Assembly: GCA_947589075.1 (NCBI GenBank)
Contig: CANQBS010000002.1
Coordinates: 1 to 64,000, forward strand
Source of the DNA: an uncultured Acetatifactor sp.
GTDB lineage: Bacteria; Bacillota; Clostridia; Lachnospirales; Lachnospiraceae
DNA: 64,000 bases
Direction of reading: 5' to 3'
Shown: one piece after another, positions 33,514 through 42,836 of the stretch
Numbering within the stretch: the first letter of the stretch is position 1
Layout of the letters: every line of letters starts with the position of its first letter
Notes under the pieces: model-generated
What the model saw: only the letters and a program-made list of their open reading frames with translations
Database searches by the model: none
What the model was told of the DNA's origin: nothing
Translations under genes and position numbers: made by a program

Positions 33514-33542
33514 TTGCAAAAAAATGCCATTTGGGATAGAAT
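33514..33542 (+). promoter_or_regulatory. Sigma-A promoter for clpP
   Basis: TTGCAA (33514-33519), 17-bp spacer and TAGAAT (33537-33542). An imperfect hairpin (AAACAGGGGATT with AATCCTCTGTTT, 33474-33510) just upstream probably ends tig transcripts. No CtsR-like heptad operator is visible. Confidence 0.6.
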
Positions 33543-33573
33543 GGTACGTGGATATGAAACGGAGGGATTCAGG

Positions 33574-34167
33574 ATGAGTTTGGTACCTTATGTCATTGAA
33601 CAGACCAGCAGGGGCGAGCGGTCTTATGATATTTATTCAAGGCTTTTGAAGGATAGGATCATATTCCTGGGAGAGGAAGTGAATGATGTGACTGCCAGCC
33701 TGGTGGTGGCTCAGCTTCTGTTCCTGGAGGCGGAAGACCCTGATAAGGACATTCATTTATATATCAACAGCCCCGGCGGCAGCGTTACCGCGGGTATGGC
33801 GATCTATGACACCATGCATTATATCAAGTGCGATGTGTCCACAGTCTGCATCGGCATGGCGGCCAGCATGGGAGCTTTCCTGCTGGCAGGCGGCGCGAAG
33901 GGTAAGAGGTATGCTCTTCCCAATGCGGAGATCATGATCCATCAGCCTTCCGGCGGTACCCAGGGACAGGCCACGGAGATTGAGATCACTGCCAGACAGA
34001 TCCTGAAGACCAGGGAGAAGTTAAACCGTATGCTGGCGGAGAATACCGGCAGGGATTATGAGACCATCTGCGCGGATACCGAGCGGGACAACTGGAAGAG
34101 CGCTGAAGAAGCTCTGGAATATGGTCTGATCGACAAAGTGATCGCTTCCCATGCGACGATAGTATAA
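33574..34167 (+). CDS. clpP: ATP-dependent Clp protease proteolytic subunit
   Basis: A 197-residue serine protease that forms the double heptameric chamber. The catalytic triad is S98 (GMAASMGAF), H123 (IMIHQPSGG) and D172. The oligomer-handle and [17 protein letters not shown] signature are intact. The start at 33574 follows GGAGGG and gives the usual length and [12 protein letters not shown]-terminus; a frame start at 33514 lies in the promoter. It acts with ClpX, encoded 117 bp downstream, separated by a short repeat array. Confidence 0.98.
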   Translation: MSLVPYVIEQTSRGERSYDIYSRLLKDRIIFLGEEVNDVTASLVVAQLLFLEAEDPDKDIHLYINSPGGSVTAGMAIYDTMHYIKCDVSTVCIGMAASMGAFLLAGGAKGKRYALPNAEIMIHQPSGGTQGQATEIEITARQILKTREKLNRMLAENTGRDYETICADTERDNWKSAEEALEYGLIDKVIASHATIV

Positions 34168-34173
34168 GCAGAA

Positions 34174-34250
34174 AGCGAAAGACCGGATATAAAGAGCGAA
34201 AGCCCGGGCTTAGAGAACGAAAGACCGGATTCGGAGAACGAAAAACCGGC
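34174..34250 (+). repeat. 21-bp tandem repeats between clpP and clpX
   Basis: Three 21-bp units (34174-34194, 34195-34215, 34216-34236) and a partial fourth share GCGAAAGACCGG-like cores. The unit is a multiple of three, but no gene covers it on the plus strand. On the minus strand it reads as an open frame, but without gene-like features. Confidence 0.75.
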
Positions 34251-34284
34251 ATGAGGAAATGAGACAGGCGTAAGGAGTAGAAAC

Positions 34285-35553
34285 ATGGCAACTAAGATTT
34301 CCAGCGGCAATATCAGATGCTCTTTCTGCAATAAGACACAGAATCAGGTCCGTAAGCTGATCGCAGGGCCTGCGGGCGTTTATATCTGCGATGAATGCGT
34401 TGATATTTGCGCGGATATCCTGGAAGAGGAACTGGAAGACGAGGAATACAGCGAGGAGAAAAATTCCGACATCAATCTCCTCACACCCAGGGAATTAAAG
34501 GGGTTTCTGGATGAATATGTGATCGGCCAGGAGGAAGCGAAGAAGGTTCTGGCGGTATCAGTGTACAACCATTATAAAAGAGTGACTGCGCCCAGGACTC
34601 TGGATGACGTGGAGCTGCAGAAAAGCAATATTCTTATGATAGGTCCCACCGGTTCCGGCAAGACTTATCTGGCCCAGACCCTGGCGAAGATCATCAACGT
34701 GCCCTTTGCCATAGCGGACGCCACCACCCTGACGGAAGCGGGCTATGTGGGTGAGGATGTGGAGAATATTCTGCTCAAGCTGATCCAGGCGGCGGACTAT
34801 GATATTGAAAGAGCACAGTACGGCATCATTTATATTGATGAGATCGATAAGATAACCAAGAAGAGCGAGAATGTGTCCATCACCAGGGATGTTTCCGGCG
34901 AGGGCGTTCAGCAGGCTCTCCTTAAGATCGTGGAAGGCACGGTTGCCAGCGTTCCTCCCCAGGGCGGACGTAAGCACCCTCATCAGGAACTTCTGCAGAT
35001 CGACACTACCAATATCCTGTTCATCTGCGGCGGCGCTTTTGACGGGCTGGAGAAGATCGTGGAGTCCAGGCTGGACCGGAAATCCATCGGATTTAATACG
35101 GAGTTAGCCCAGAAGACTACGAAGGAGATCGGAGAATTGTTTAGCGAGGTGACGCCCCAGGATCTGGTGAAGTTCGGACTGATCCCCGAATTTGTAGGTC
35201 GTGTGCCTATTACGGTGGCGCTCCAGGGGCTGGACCGGGACGCTTTGGTCAGGATCCTGACGGAGCCGAAAAACGCCCTGATCAAGCAGTACAAGAAGCT
35301 GTTTGATTTTGACCATGTGGATCTTATCTTTGAAGAGGATGCCATCGGAGCCATTGCGGATAAGGCCTTTGAGCGCAAGATCGGCGCCAGAGGGCTGCGC
35401 TCCATCATGGAAGGCGTGATGATGGATACCATGTATGAGATCCCCTCCGATGATTCCATTGAAAGGTGTGTCATTACAAAGGCCTGTGTGGACGGAGAAG
35501 CGAAGCCTCTTACAGTTCACCGGGAAGCGCCTGCGCTGAAGAAGGCGAAGTAA
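34285..35553 (+). CDS. clpX: ClpX ATPase, specificity factor of ClpXP
   Basis: A 422-residue AAA+ unfoldase. The N-terminal zinc-binding domain has C12, C15, C35 and C38. Walker A is GPTGSGKT (about 122-129) and Walker B is IIYIDEIDK. The IGF-loop segment for ClpP docking lies near residue 270 (KSIGFNTE). Sensor II GARGLRS is near 370. It unfolds substrates and feeds them to ClpP. The ribosome site is AAGGAG. A strong terminator follows at 35558, so lon is transcribed separately or by read-through. Confidence 0.98.
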   Translation: MATKISSGNIRCSFCNKTQNQVRKLIAGPAGVYICDECVDICADILEEELEDEEYSEEKNSDINLLTPRELKGFLDEYVIGQEEAKKVLAVSVYNHYKRVTAPRTLDDVELQKSNILMIGPTGSGKTYLAQTLAKIINVPFAIADATTLTEAGYVGEDVENILLKLIQAADYDIERAQYGIIYIDEIDKITKKSENVSITRDVSGEGVQQALLKIVEGTVASVPPQGGRKHPHQELLQIDTTNILFICGGAFDGLEKIVESRLDRKSIGFNTELAQKTTKEIGELFSEVTPQDLVKFGLIPEFVGRVPITVALQGLDRDALVRILTEPKNALIKQYKKLFDFDHVDLIFEEDAIGAIADKAFERKIGARGLRSIMEGVMMDTMYEIPSDDSIERCVITKACVDGEAKPLTVHREAPALKKAK

Positions 35554-35557
35554 CGGG

Positions 35558-35602
35558 AAGGGTGCCGCAAATCTCGGAAGGGTTTGCCGGCGCCCTTTTT
35601 TT
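35558..35602 (+). terminator. Terminator after clpX
   Basis: AAGGGTGCCG-CAAA pairs with TTTG-CCGGCGCCCTT (one wobble and one bulge), followed by seven T. Confidence 0.8.
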
Positions 35603-35676
35603 AAAAAAGGAAGCCATAAAAGCCGACAGTCTAAAAGCCGGCGAGTTTAAGAGATAGCGGCATGGAGATTTGCAGA

Positions 35677-38145
35677 ATGGAAAATAAGGATACAGAGACA
35701 AATAATACAGAGATGCAGACTGAGAACAGGGGAAAAGTGCTTCCGGCGGTGGCTCTGAGGGGACTTACCATTTTGCCGGAGATGATCATTCATTTTGATC
35801 TGAGCCGGAAAAAGTCCATCGCCGCCGTGGAACAGGCTCTGACCAATGGAGAAGAGCTTCTGCTGGTGACACAGCTGGAGATGGAGACGGAGGAGCCGGA
35901 TTTTGAAAGCGTTTATCATGTGGGTACCATGGCGGCCGTAAAGCAGATCAGCAAGCTGCCGGGGGGCATTGTCCGCGTGCTGGTGGAGGGACGCGCCCGG
36001 GCGGTCCTGCTGGGCTTCATCCAGGAGGAGCCCCGGTATCTCCTGGCCAGGGCGGAAGAACTTCCGGCCTGCGAAAATGAGCTGGATCACGTTACGGAAG
36101 AAGCCATGGTGCGGCAGCTGGCAGAGGCCTTTGGGGAATACTGCAGATTCTACCCCAAGATCGGCCGGGGAATGGAAAAGCAGTTCCTGTCCCATAAGGG
36201 GCTGGAAAAGCTGATGGATCAGGTGGTCATGAGTATGCCTCTTATATACACATCCAAGCAGAAGGTGCTGGAGCTGCCCGGGCTGCAGGAGCGGTTTGAT
36301 TATCTGATCGATCTGCTGTATAATGAGATAGAGATCGCCAAGGCCAAGGCGGAACTGGCGGAAAAAGTCAAGGGACGTGTGGAGAAGAACCAGAAGGAAT
36401 ATCTTCTGCGGGAGCAGTTGTCCTATATCCGTCACGAACTGGGAGAGGACAAGGACTCCCCGGACGGGGAACAGTTTGAAGAGACGGTTGAGAAGCTTCA
36501 TGCGAAAAAAGAGGTCAAGGACAGGATCCGGAAGGAGATCTCCCGTTTCAGAAGCTTGAATATCAACAGCGCGGAAAGCTCTGTGGAGCGTACCTATATC
36601 GAGACCCTTCTGGAGATGCCCTGGGATAAGGTGTCCCGGGACAGCACGGATATCGGCAGGGCGGAGCGTATCCTGGAAGAGCAGCACTATGGACTGGAAA
36701 AGGTAAAGGAGCGTATCCTGGAATTCCTGGCGGTGAGGACTCTGACCAGGCAGGGAGAAAGCCCCATCATTTGCCTGGTGGGACCGCCCGGAACAGGCAA
36801 AACCTCCATCGCGAAGAGCGTCGCAGAGGCTTTGGACAAGAAATATGTGCGAATCAGCCTGGGAGGCGTCCGGGACGAAGCGGAGATCAGAGGCCACAGA
36901 AGGACCTATGTGGGAGCCATGCCCGGACGGATCGCCGGAGCCCTGCGTCAGGCGGGAGTCAAGAATCCGCTGATGCTTTTGGATGAGATCGATAAGGTGA
37001 GCAGCGATTATAAGGGGGACACTTCCGCGGCTCTGCTGGAGGTGCTGGACGGAGAGCAGAACTGCCGTTTCCGGGACCATTATATTGAGATCCCCATCGA
37101 TCTGTCGGAGGTGCTTTTTATCGCCACTGCCAATACCACCGCCACTATTCCGGGACCTTTGCTGGACCGTATGGAGATCATAGAGGTGAACAGCTACACC
37201 GCCAATGAGAAGTTCCATATCGCCAGGGAGCATCTGGTGGAAAAGGTCTGGAAGCGCAACGGACTGACGAAGGAGCAGCTGTCGGTCAGCGACGCCGCTT
37301 TAAGACAGATCATTGAAGGCTACACCCGGGAGGCAGGCGTGCGTCAGCTGGAGCGGAAGCTGGGAGAGATCTGCCGCAAGGCCGCTAGGGAGCTTTTAAA
37401 GGGCAGTACGGCCAGGATCCGGATTACGGGACAAAACCTGGTGAAATATCTGGGAAATCCCAGATTTGTGGCTGAAAAAAGGAATTTTGTGGATGAAGTG
37501 GGTATCGTCAGAGGCCTTGCCTGGACCAGTGTGGGAGGCGAGACCCTTCAAATAGAGGTCAATATGATGCCCGGCAAGGGAGATATCGATCTTACTGGCC
37601 AGATGGGGGATGTGATGAAGGAGTCCGCCCTTACCGGCATGAGCTATGTGCGCTCCATCAGCAGGAAATATCAGGTCAGCGCCGATGTTTACAGGAAGAA
37701 TGATTTCCACATCCATATACCGGAGGGGGCGGTGCCGAAGGACGGTCCCAGCGCAGGCATCACGATGGCGACAGCTCTGCTTTCCGCCGTGACGGGCATT
37801 CCGGTCCGTGCCGATGTGGCCATGACCGGGGAGATCACCCTGCGGGGCAGAGTTCTTCCCATCGGAGGGCTGAAGGAGAAGCTTCTGGCAGCAAAGACCG
37901 CCGGCATGAAAAAAGTGCTGGTGCCGGAGGAAAACCACAAGGATGTGGAGGAAATATCCCGGGAGATCAAAAGCGGCATGGAGATCGTGTTCGTACAGAA
38001 CATGAACCAGGTGCTGGAACACGCCCTGACCAGGCAGCCCCAGGAGGAGCAGCCCCGCAAGAAGACGAAAGAAAAGTCCCGGGAGGAGCGGCCCCGCAAA
38101 AAGGCGGAGGAAAAGTCCAAGTCCCCGGAGACGCCCCAGTGGTAA
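35677..38145 (+). CDS. lon: Lon protease (ATP-dependent, LonA type)
   Basis: An 822-residue homo-oligomeric protease for misfolded and regulatory proteins. The N-terminal LAN domain covers about 12-205, the coiled-coil region 205-320, and the AAA+ module has Walker A GPPGTGKT (about 369-376) and Walker B LMLLDEIDK. The C-terminal protease domain has the Ser-Lys dyad S692 (PKDGPSAGITM) and K735 (GGLKEK). The ATG at 35677 follows GGAG; an ATG at 35662 is also possible. The final 35 residues are a Lys/Glu/Arg-rich tail beyond the usual end. A bacterium with both ClpXP and Lon is typical for the clade. Confidence 0.97.
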   Translation: MENKDTETNNTEMQTENRGKVLPAVALRGLTILPEMIIHFDLSRKKSIAAVEQALTNGEELLLVTQLEMETEEPDFESVYHVGTMAAVKQISKLPGGIVRVLVEGRARAVLLGFIQEEPRYLLARAEELPACENELDHVTEEAMVRQLAEAFGEYCRFYPKIGRGMEKQFLSHKGLEKLMDQVVMSMPLIYTSKQKVLELPGLQERFDYLIDLLYNEIEIAKAKAELAEKVKGRVEKNQKEYLLREQLSYIRHELGEDKDSPDGEQFEETVEKLHAKKEVKDRIRKEISRFRSLNINSAESSVERTYIETLLEMPWDKVSRDSTDIGRAERILEEQHYGLEKVKERILEFLAVRTLTRQGESPIICLVGPPGTGKTSIAKSVAEALDKKYVRISLGGVRDEAEIRGHRRTYVGAMPGRIAGALRQAGVKNPLMLLDEIDKVSSDYKGDTSAALLEVLDGEQNCRFRDHYIEIPIDLSEVLFIATANTTATIPGPLLDRMEIIEVNSYTANEKFHIAREHLVEKVWKRNGLTKEQLSVSDAALRQIIEGYTREAGVRQLERKLGEICRKAARELLKGSTARIRITGQNLVKYLGNPRFVAEKRNFVDEVGIVRGLAWTSVGGETLQIEVNMMPGKGDIDLTGQMGDVMKESALTGMSYVRSISRKYQVSADVYRKNDFHIHIPEGAVPKDGPSAGITMATALLSAVTGIPVRADVAMTGEITLRGRVLPIGGLKEKLLAAKTAGMKKVLVPEENHKDVEEISREIKSGMEIVFVQNMNQVLEHALTRQPQEEQPRKKTKEKSREERPRKKAEEKSKSPETPQW

Positions 38146-38194
38146 CAAGCCCGGGCAGAAAGCAAAAAAATAAAAAGGAGTTACAGGAATCGTT

Positions 38195-38824
38195 ATGGTG
38201 ATTAAACAGGTAAGCCTTGAGACAGTGTGCGGCGTTACAAGCAGATTCCCGGATTCGCCCTATCCGGAGGTGGCCTTTGCCGGAAAGAGCAACGTGGGGA
38301 AATCTTCTCTGATCAACGCTCTGATGAACCGGAAATCCCTGGCGCGCACCAGCGCCCAGCCGGGCAAGACCCAGACCATTAATTTCTACAATATCAACAA
38401 CGAAATTTATTTTGTAGATCTTCCGGGCTATGGTTATGCGAGGGCCAACCAGGAAGTAAAGGCTCAGTGGGGAAAGATGGTGGAGAGATATCTTCATCAA
38501 TCTCAGATGCTGCAGGCTGTTTTCCTCCTGATCGATATTCGCCATGAGCCCTCCGGAAATGATAAGATCATGTATAACTGGATCGTGGAGCAGGGCTTCC
38601 ATCCCATTATCATTGCCACCAAGCTGGACAAGATCAACAGAAGCCAGATCCAGAAGCAGGTGAAGCTCATTAAAACGACCCTGCAGGCAGAACCGGATAC
38701 GGTGGTCATTCCCTTTTCCGCCCTGAGCAAGCAGGGAAGGGATGAGATATATGCCCTGTTGGATCGCCTGCTGGAGGATGTCCGGGCTGAAGAAGGAAAG
38801 CAGCCGGAAGAGGTGAAAGATTGA
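38195..38824 (+). CDS. engB: Ribosome biogenesis GTPase YsxC/EngB
   Basis: A 209-residue GTPase required for late 50S assembly in many bacteria. The G motifs are GKSNVGKSS (30-38), T of PGKTQTINFY, DLPGYGYA (about 76-83), TKLDK and the final SALSKQG. The start follows AAGGAG. It is 49 bp after lon, the same order as in Bacillus (lonA-ysxC), so they are probably co-transcribed. Nothing is unusual in the sequence apart from a short acidic C-terminal extension. Confidence 0.96.
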   Translation: MVIKQVSLETVCGVTSRFPDSPYPEVAFAGKSNVGKSSLINALMNRKSLARTSAQPGKTQTINFYNINNEIYFVDLPGYGYARANQEVKAQWGKMVERYLHQSQMLQAVFLLIDIRHEPSGNDKIMYNWIVEQGFHPIIIATKLDKINRSQIQKQVKLIKTTLQAEPDTVVIPFSALSKQGRDEIYALLDRLLEDVRAEEGKQPEEVKD

Positions 38825-38893
38825 AAATAGCCATAAGGTTATCCTCAATCTTCAAATCAAACGTCGCCTGATCGACGACAGAATGCGTGGAAT

Positions 38894-40084
38894 ATGGATT
38901 CATCAATGAAAAAATATTGGAAAGCGGCTGTAAATCTGGGAATTGCGGCAGCGGCGCTGGTGCTTGTCATCTGGGGACTGCCAAAACTGTTGTTTTTCTT
39001 CCTGCCCTTTGTGATCGGCTGGATCATTGCGTGGATCGCGGGTCCCTTCGTGCGGTTCTTTGAGGAAAAGGTGAAGATCCGCAGGAAGATCGGAAGCGCC
39101 GTGGTGATCATAGTGGTAATCGGTCTGGTGGTTCTTGTTTTGTACCTGATCGGAGCCAAGCTGGTGAATGAACTGGTGGATTTTATCAATGAGCTGCCGG
39201 AGCTCTGGCAGAGCACGGAGAAGGATTTTCAGGAAATCGGACAGAATCTTGGCAGCCTGTATGAGAAGCTGCCTGAGAGCATTCAGGAATCCTTAAGCAG
39301 CTTCACGGAGCGGGCAAACCAGTATGCAGGGGAACTGTTAAGCCAGATCGGCAATCCCGCCATCACGGGGGTGGGAAACTTTGCAAAACAGCTGCCGACG
39401 ATCATTATCGGCGTGATCATGTGTCTGCTGTCCTCCTATTTTTTTGTGGCGGACAGAGGTCTGGTCAATGAATGGTTCAGGGCGCATACGCCCCAGTCTC
39501 TGCAGCACAAATACCGTCTCATGCGCAAAAGCCTTGTATATTCCGTAGGCGGCTACTTTAGGGCGCAGCTTAAGATCGAAGTCTGGATGTATATTCTGCT
39601 GGTGATCGGTCTGAGCATCCTGAAGGTAAATTATACCCTGCTGATCGCCCTGGGCATTGCCATTATGGATTTTCTTCCCTTTTTTGGCACGGGCACCATC
39701 ATGGTTCCCTGGGCCATTGTCAAGATCCTGAGCGCTGATTATCAGATGGCCATCGGCCTGCTGATCATCTGGGGAGTAGGGCAGCTTGCGAGGCAGATCA
39801 TCCAGCCCAAAATTGTTGGGGATTCTGTGGGAGTTCCCCCCATTCCCACCCTGTTTCTCTTATTTATCGGATATCGCCTGGGGGGCGTGCTGGGCATGAT
39901 CGCGGCGGTTCCTCTGGGTCTGATCCTGTATTCCATGTATGAAGAGGGAGCTTTTGATACGACGAAAAACAGCCTGAAGATCCTGGTGACGGGAATCAAT
40001 CATTTCAGAGAGATCAAGGCGGAAGATATGCAGGAAATCCTTCAACAAGAAGATCATAAAGAAAAAGATCATAAGGAAAAATAA
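38894..40084 (+). CDS. AI-2E family (PF01594) membrane permease
   Basis: A 396-residue multi-pass protein. Hydrophobic segments lie at about 10-32, 35-58, 70-95, 160-185, 225-260, 265-300 and 315-345, matching the AI-2E/DUF20 family. The conserved NFAKQLPTIIIGVIMCLLSSYFF and SILKVNYTLLIALGIAIMDFLPFFG segments are visible. Family members export autoinducer-2, ions or other solutes; the substrate here is unknown. The C-terminus ends in a HKEKDHKEK repeat. It is followed 32 bp later by truA. A second homologue with different sequence lies at 59292. Confidence 0.85.
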   Translation: MDSSMKKYWKAAVNLGIAAAALVLVIWGLPKLLFFFLPFVIGWIIAWIAGPFVRFFEEKVKIRRKIGSAVVIIVVIGLVVLVLYLIGAKLVNELVDFINELPELWQSTEKDFQEIGQNLGSLYEKLPESIQESLSSFTERANQYAGELLSQIGNPAITGVGNFAKQLPTIIIGVIMCLLSSYFFVADRGLVNEWFRAHTPQSLQHKYRLMRKSLVYSVGGYFRAQLKIEVWMYILLVIGLSILKVNYTLLIALGIAIMDFLPFFGTGTIMVPWAIVKILSADYQMAIGLLIIWGVGQLARQIIQPKIVGDSVGVPPIPTLFLLFIGYRLGGVLGMIAAVPLGLILYSMYEEGAFDTTKNSLKILVTGINHFREIKAEDMQEILQQEDHKEKDHKEK

Positions 40085-40116
40085 ATCAGGGGAAAACCTG
40101 TGATATGTGAGGAAAT

Positions 40117-40854
40117 ATGAGAAACATCAGGATGTTGATTCAATACGAGGGAACCAGATACCAGGGCTGGCAGAGGCAGGAAACCTCTGACAACACCATT
40201 CAGGGAAAGCTGGAGAAGCTTTTGAGCCAGATGTGCGAGGAGCCCATCGAGGTGACAGGAAGCGGGCGCACGGATGCCGGCGTCCATGCGAAGGGACAGG
40301 TGGCGAATTTCCATACAAACTCCGATCTGTCCACAAAGGAGATGCTGGCTTACTGCAATCGGTATCTTCCGGAGGACATTGCGGTGCTGGAACTTACGGA
40401 AGTGTCGGAACGCTTTCACAGCCGTCTGAACGCCAGGGAAAAGTGTTATTGCTATCAGGTGGTCAACAGTGAGGTGCAGGATGTTTTCCGGCGCAAATAT
40501 GCGCTCTGGGTACCGGAAAAGCTGGATGTGGAGGCCATGCGCAAGGCAGCGGCGTACTTCTGCGGAGAGCACGATTTCAGGGGATTTACCTCGAATAAGC
40601 GGACGAAAAAATCCACTGTCCGCCGGATTGACGAGCTTGTCATCGATCAAAAGGACAATCTGCTTCTGTTCCGTTTCAGGGGAAATGGTTTCCTGTATCA
40701 TATGGTCCGCGTTATCATGGGTACCCTTTTAGAGGTGGGAAGAGGGGAGCGGAGTCCGGAAAGCATGGAAGCCCTGCTGAAATCCGGGAAGCGGGAGCTG
40801 GCGGGTCCCCTGGTTCCTGCCAAAGGGCTGACGCTGATGGAAGTACATTATTGA
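40117..40854 (+). CDS. truA: tRNA pseudouridine synthase A
   Basis: A 245-residue enzyme that makes pseudouridine at positions 38-40 of tRNA anticodon arms. The catalytic Asp is D53 in SGRTDAGVHAKGQ. Other family blocks are YCYQVVN, FRGFTSNKR (near 155), FRFRGNGFLYHMVRVIMG (near 185-202) and AKGLTLMEVHY at the end. The length is normal. The start lacks a strong ribosome site, with GAGGAA before the ATG. A very strong terminator follows within 5 bp of the stop codon. Confidence 0.96.
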   Translation: MRNIRMLIQYEGTRYQGWQRQETSDNTIQGKLEKLLSQMCEEPIEVTGSGRTDAGVHAKGQVANFHTNSDLSTKEMLAYCNRYLPEDIAVLELTEVSERFHSRLNAREKCYCYQVVNSEVQDVFRRKYALWVPEKLDVEAMRKAAAYFCGEHDFRGFTSNKRTKKSTVRRIDELVIDQKDNLLLFRFRGNGFLYHMVRVIMGTLLEVGRGERSPESMEALLKSGKRELAGPLVPAKGLTLMEVHY

Positions 40855-40858
40855 TGAG

Positions 40859-40906
40859 AACACACATAACATCGAGGCTGCAGGCAGATGTTATGTGTGT
40901 TTTTTG
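40859..40906 (+). terminator. Terminator after truA
   Basis: A 15-bp perfect stem AACACACATAACATC with GATGTTATGTGTGTT and a 13-base loop, followed by TTTT. Confidence 0.92.
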
Positions 40907-40994
40907 GCTTTTTTTCCGGACAATTGAAACATTTGCCGCTAAAAAACGGACTATATATGAAAGAGAATAAAAAAAGTAAAAAATTGATGCAATT

Positions 40995-41022
40995 TTGAAA
41001 CAAGTGGAGATTAGAATATAAA
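40995..41022 (+). promoter_or_regulatory. Possible promoter for the response regulator at 41142
   Basis: TTGAAA (40995-41000), 16-bp spacer and TATAAA (41017-41022), 120 bp before the start. Confidence 0.45.
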
Positions 41023-41141
41023 AATAAGAGGATGAATGGGACATGGAGCCTGAAATATGAAGCGTGGGGTGTGAAGTGCGGAGCTTTGGGATCTGTCATC
41101 CTCGGGGGCAGGGGAAGTAAGGCGGGAAGGAGAGTATAAAT

Positions 41142-41837
41142 ATGAAGAATATTCTGGTGTATAATAACAACACGGGAATTGCAGAGGTTATGAGCCCATT
41201 GTTTGCGGGGGAAGGGTTTCATATGTCCGTTGCAGGGGATTACAATGAGATGCTGGACGCGCTGCAGGAGCAGGATGTGCATCTGCTGATCACGGATGTA
41301 AAGCTTCGGCAGAAGGGATTTGCAAATGGGATCGAACTGATCGCCGACATCAGAAAAAAAAGCAGCGTGCCGATCCTTGTGATATCGGCGGATGGAAAGG
41401 AAAGCTCAAAGATCATGGCTCTGAATGCCGGAGCGGATGATTACATTGTTTTGGGCTGCAATCCCCTGGAAATCCTGGCCAGGGTGAAGTCTCAGCTGAG
41501 ACGGTATACCCAGCTGGTGAATATGTGCGCCAATATTGACAGGATCTATCAGGTGGGAGAGCTGGTGATCGATGATATTCACAGGAAGGTATCCGTGGAC
41601 GGCAGGGAAGTGAAGCTGACTCCCATTGAGTACAAGATCTTAAGGCTGCTGGTGCAGGAAAGGGGAAGGGTGCTTTCCATCACCCAGATATATGAATCCA
41701 TCTGGCACATGCAGGCCATCGGCGCGGATAATACCATAGCGGTACATATCCGTCACATCCGTGAGAAGATCGAGCGCAACCCCAAAGAGCCCAGGTATCT
41801 TAAGGTGGTGTGGGGAACCGGTTATAAGGTTGGATGA
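41142..41837 (+). CDS. Orphan OmpR-family response regulator with atypical receiver
   Basis: A 231-residue regulator. The acceptor D52 (LLITDVKL) and S82 are kept, but the acidic pair that binds Mg2+ is replaced (VYNNNTG, residues 6-12) and the conserved Lys of the VKPF motif is absent (YIVLGCNP, about 101-108). The C-terminal winged helix (about 140-231) is intact (LTPIEYKILRLLVQERG, AVHIRHIREKIE, VWGTGYK). Such receivers usually work without phosphorylation, by oligomerisation or ligand. The ribosome site is GGAAGGAGAG. There is no histidine kinase nearby. It is similar in length to VanR/PhoP-type regulators. Confidence 0.85.
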   Translation: MKNILVYNNNTGIAEVMSPLFAGEGFHMSVAGDYNEMLDALQEQDVHLLITDVKLRQKGFANGIELIADIRKKSSVPILVISADGKESSKIMALNAGADDYIVLGCNPLEILARVKSQLRRYTQLVNMCANIDRIYQVGELVIDDIHRKVSVDGREVKLTPIEYKILRLLVQERGRVLSITQIYESIWHMQAIGADNTIAVHIRHIREKIERNPKEPRYLKVVWGTGYKVG

Positions 41838-41840
41838 AGA

Positions 41841-41869
41841 TTGACATTTTATGCCGAAAGGGGTATTGT
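41841..41869 (+). promoter_or_regulatory. Possible promoter for traX
   Basis: TTGACA (41841-41846), 17-bp spacer and TATTGT (41864-41869), 35 bp before the ATG at 41904. The -10 is poor, the -35 is perfect. Confidence 0.5.
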
Positions 41870-41903
41870 ATAGATATGTAGATCAAAACAGGAGATATCG
41901 GAC

Positions 41904-42767
41904 ATGGAAAATGACGGCGCTCTGAAAAGACGGGGGCTCAGCGGCAGTACCCTGAAGCTGGCGGCAATAACGGCAATGCTGATCGATCATATGGGGGCGA
42001 CCCTGGTGACGGCCTATCTCACCACGCCCGGGAACTGGAGCGAAGAAGGATACGCTCTGTATTATGTGATGCGAATGATCATCGGCAGGACGGCTTTTCC
42101 GATCTTCTGTTTTCTTTTGACCCAGGGCTTTGAAAAAACCTCCAGCGTCTGGAAGTATGCTTTCAGACTGGGGGTCTTTGCTTTGATCTCAGAGATTCCC
42201 TTCAATCTTGCCATTAACGGAGCCCTTTTTGACTTTACATGGCAGAATGTTTTCTTTACCCTTTTCCTGGGGCTCCTTAGCCTGATCATCCTAAAAAAGG
42301 CGGAAGAAAGCAGCCTGAACCGGGTTTGCTCCTGGGCGTTTGGAGCTGCGGGAGTTGTCCTGTGCATGGCGGCTGCGGAACTTCTGAATACGGATTATGG
42401 CGCCTACGGCGTCCTATGCATGGTGGTGCTTTATCTGACCAGGCGCAGTCCCTGGCTGCAGCTGGTCGCCGGAACAGCGTCTCTCTGGCTGGGGGACGCC
42501 GCCATAGAGTTTGTGAAGCAGTTTGTGTTCTGTCTCCAAATCTGCCTGGAGGATGGAAGCCTGGCGAGGCTGCCTGCCCTGCTTAGTCTGGAGCTGCCGG
42601 GGCATGTGACCTTTGCCATGGGAGGCAATGAACTGTTAGCTCCCCTGGGGCTTGTACTGGTGCCTTTTTATAACGGGAAAAGAGGACTCAGACTGAAATA
42701 TTTCTTCTACTTGTTCTATCCGATCCATCTTCTTCTGCTCTATTTCCTGACGGAAGCATTGATATAA
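41904..42767 (+). CDS. TraX family membrane protein
   Basis: A 287-residue multi-pass protein of the TraX family. The N-terminal LSGSTLKLAAITAMLIDHMGA and the RMIIGRTAFPIFCFLLTQGF segments match the family signature, and about eight TM segments can be seen. In F plasmid TraX N-acetylates pilin; chromosomal clostridial members have no defined role and may acylate a surface polymer. The C-terminal YFFYLFYPIHLLLLYFLTE is typical of the acyltransferase-3-like fold. It ends in a shared bidirectional terminator with mntP. No conjugation genes are nearby. Confidence 0.82.
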   Translation: MENDGALKRRGLSGSTLKLAAITAMLIDHMGATLVTAYLTTPGNWSEEGYALYYVMRMIIGRTAFPIFCFLLTQGFEKTSSVWKYAFRLGVFALISEIPFNLAINGALFDFTWQNVFFTLFLGLLSLIILKKAEESSLNRVCSWAFGAAGVVLCMAAAELLNTDYGAYGVLCMVVLYLTRRSPWLQLVAGTASLWLGDAAIEFVKQFVFCLQICLEDGSLARLPALLSLELPGHVTFAMGGNELLAPLGLVLVPFYNGKRGLRLKYFFYLFYPIHLLLLYFLTEALI

Positions 42768-42794
42768 GGGACAGAGATTAGATCTGTCCCTTTT
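42766..42794. terminator. Bidirectional terminator between traX and mntP
   Basis: AAGGGACAGA pairs with TCTGTCCCTT around a 7-base loop, followed by TT. It overlaps the traX stop codon. Confidence 0.8.
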
Positions 42795-42836
42795 GATGTG
42801 TCCTTTTGAAGGGGATTTTGGGGAAAAAGATCCGCC

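Noticed and set aside
35647..37233. A 528-codon minus-strand frame opposite lon
   Set aside because: The plus strand encodes clear Lon domains over the same interval; the antisense frame has no recognisable domain and no start signal.
41904..42767. Part of a conjugative element because of the TraX annotation
   Set aside because: No relaxase, coupling protein or type IV secretion gene is present, and TraX-family genes are common in clostridial chromosomes outside such elements.
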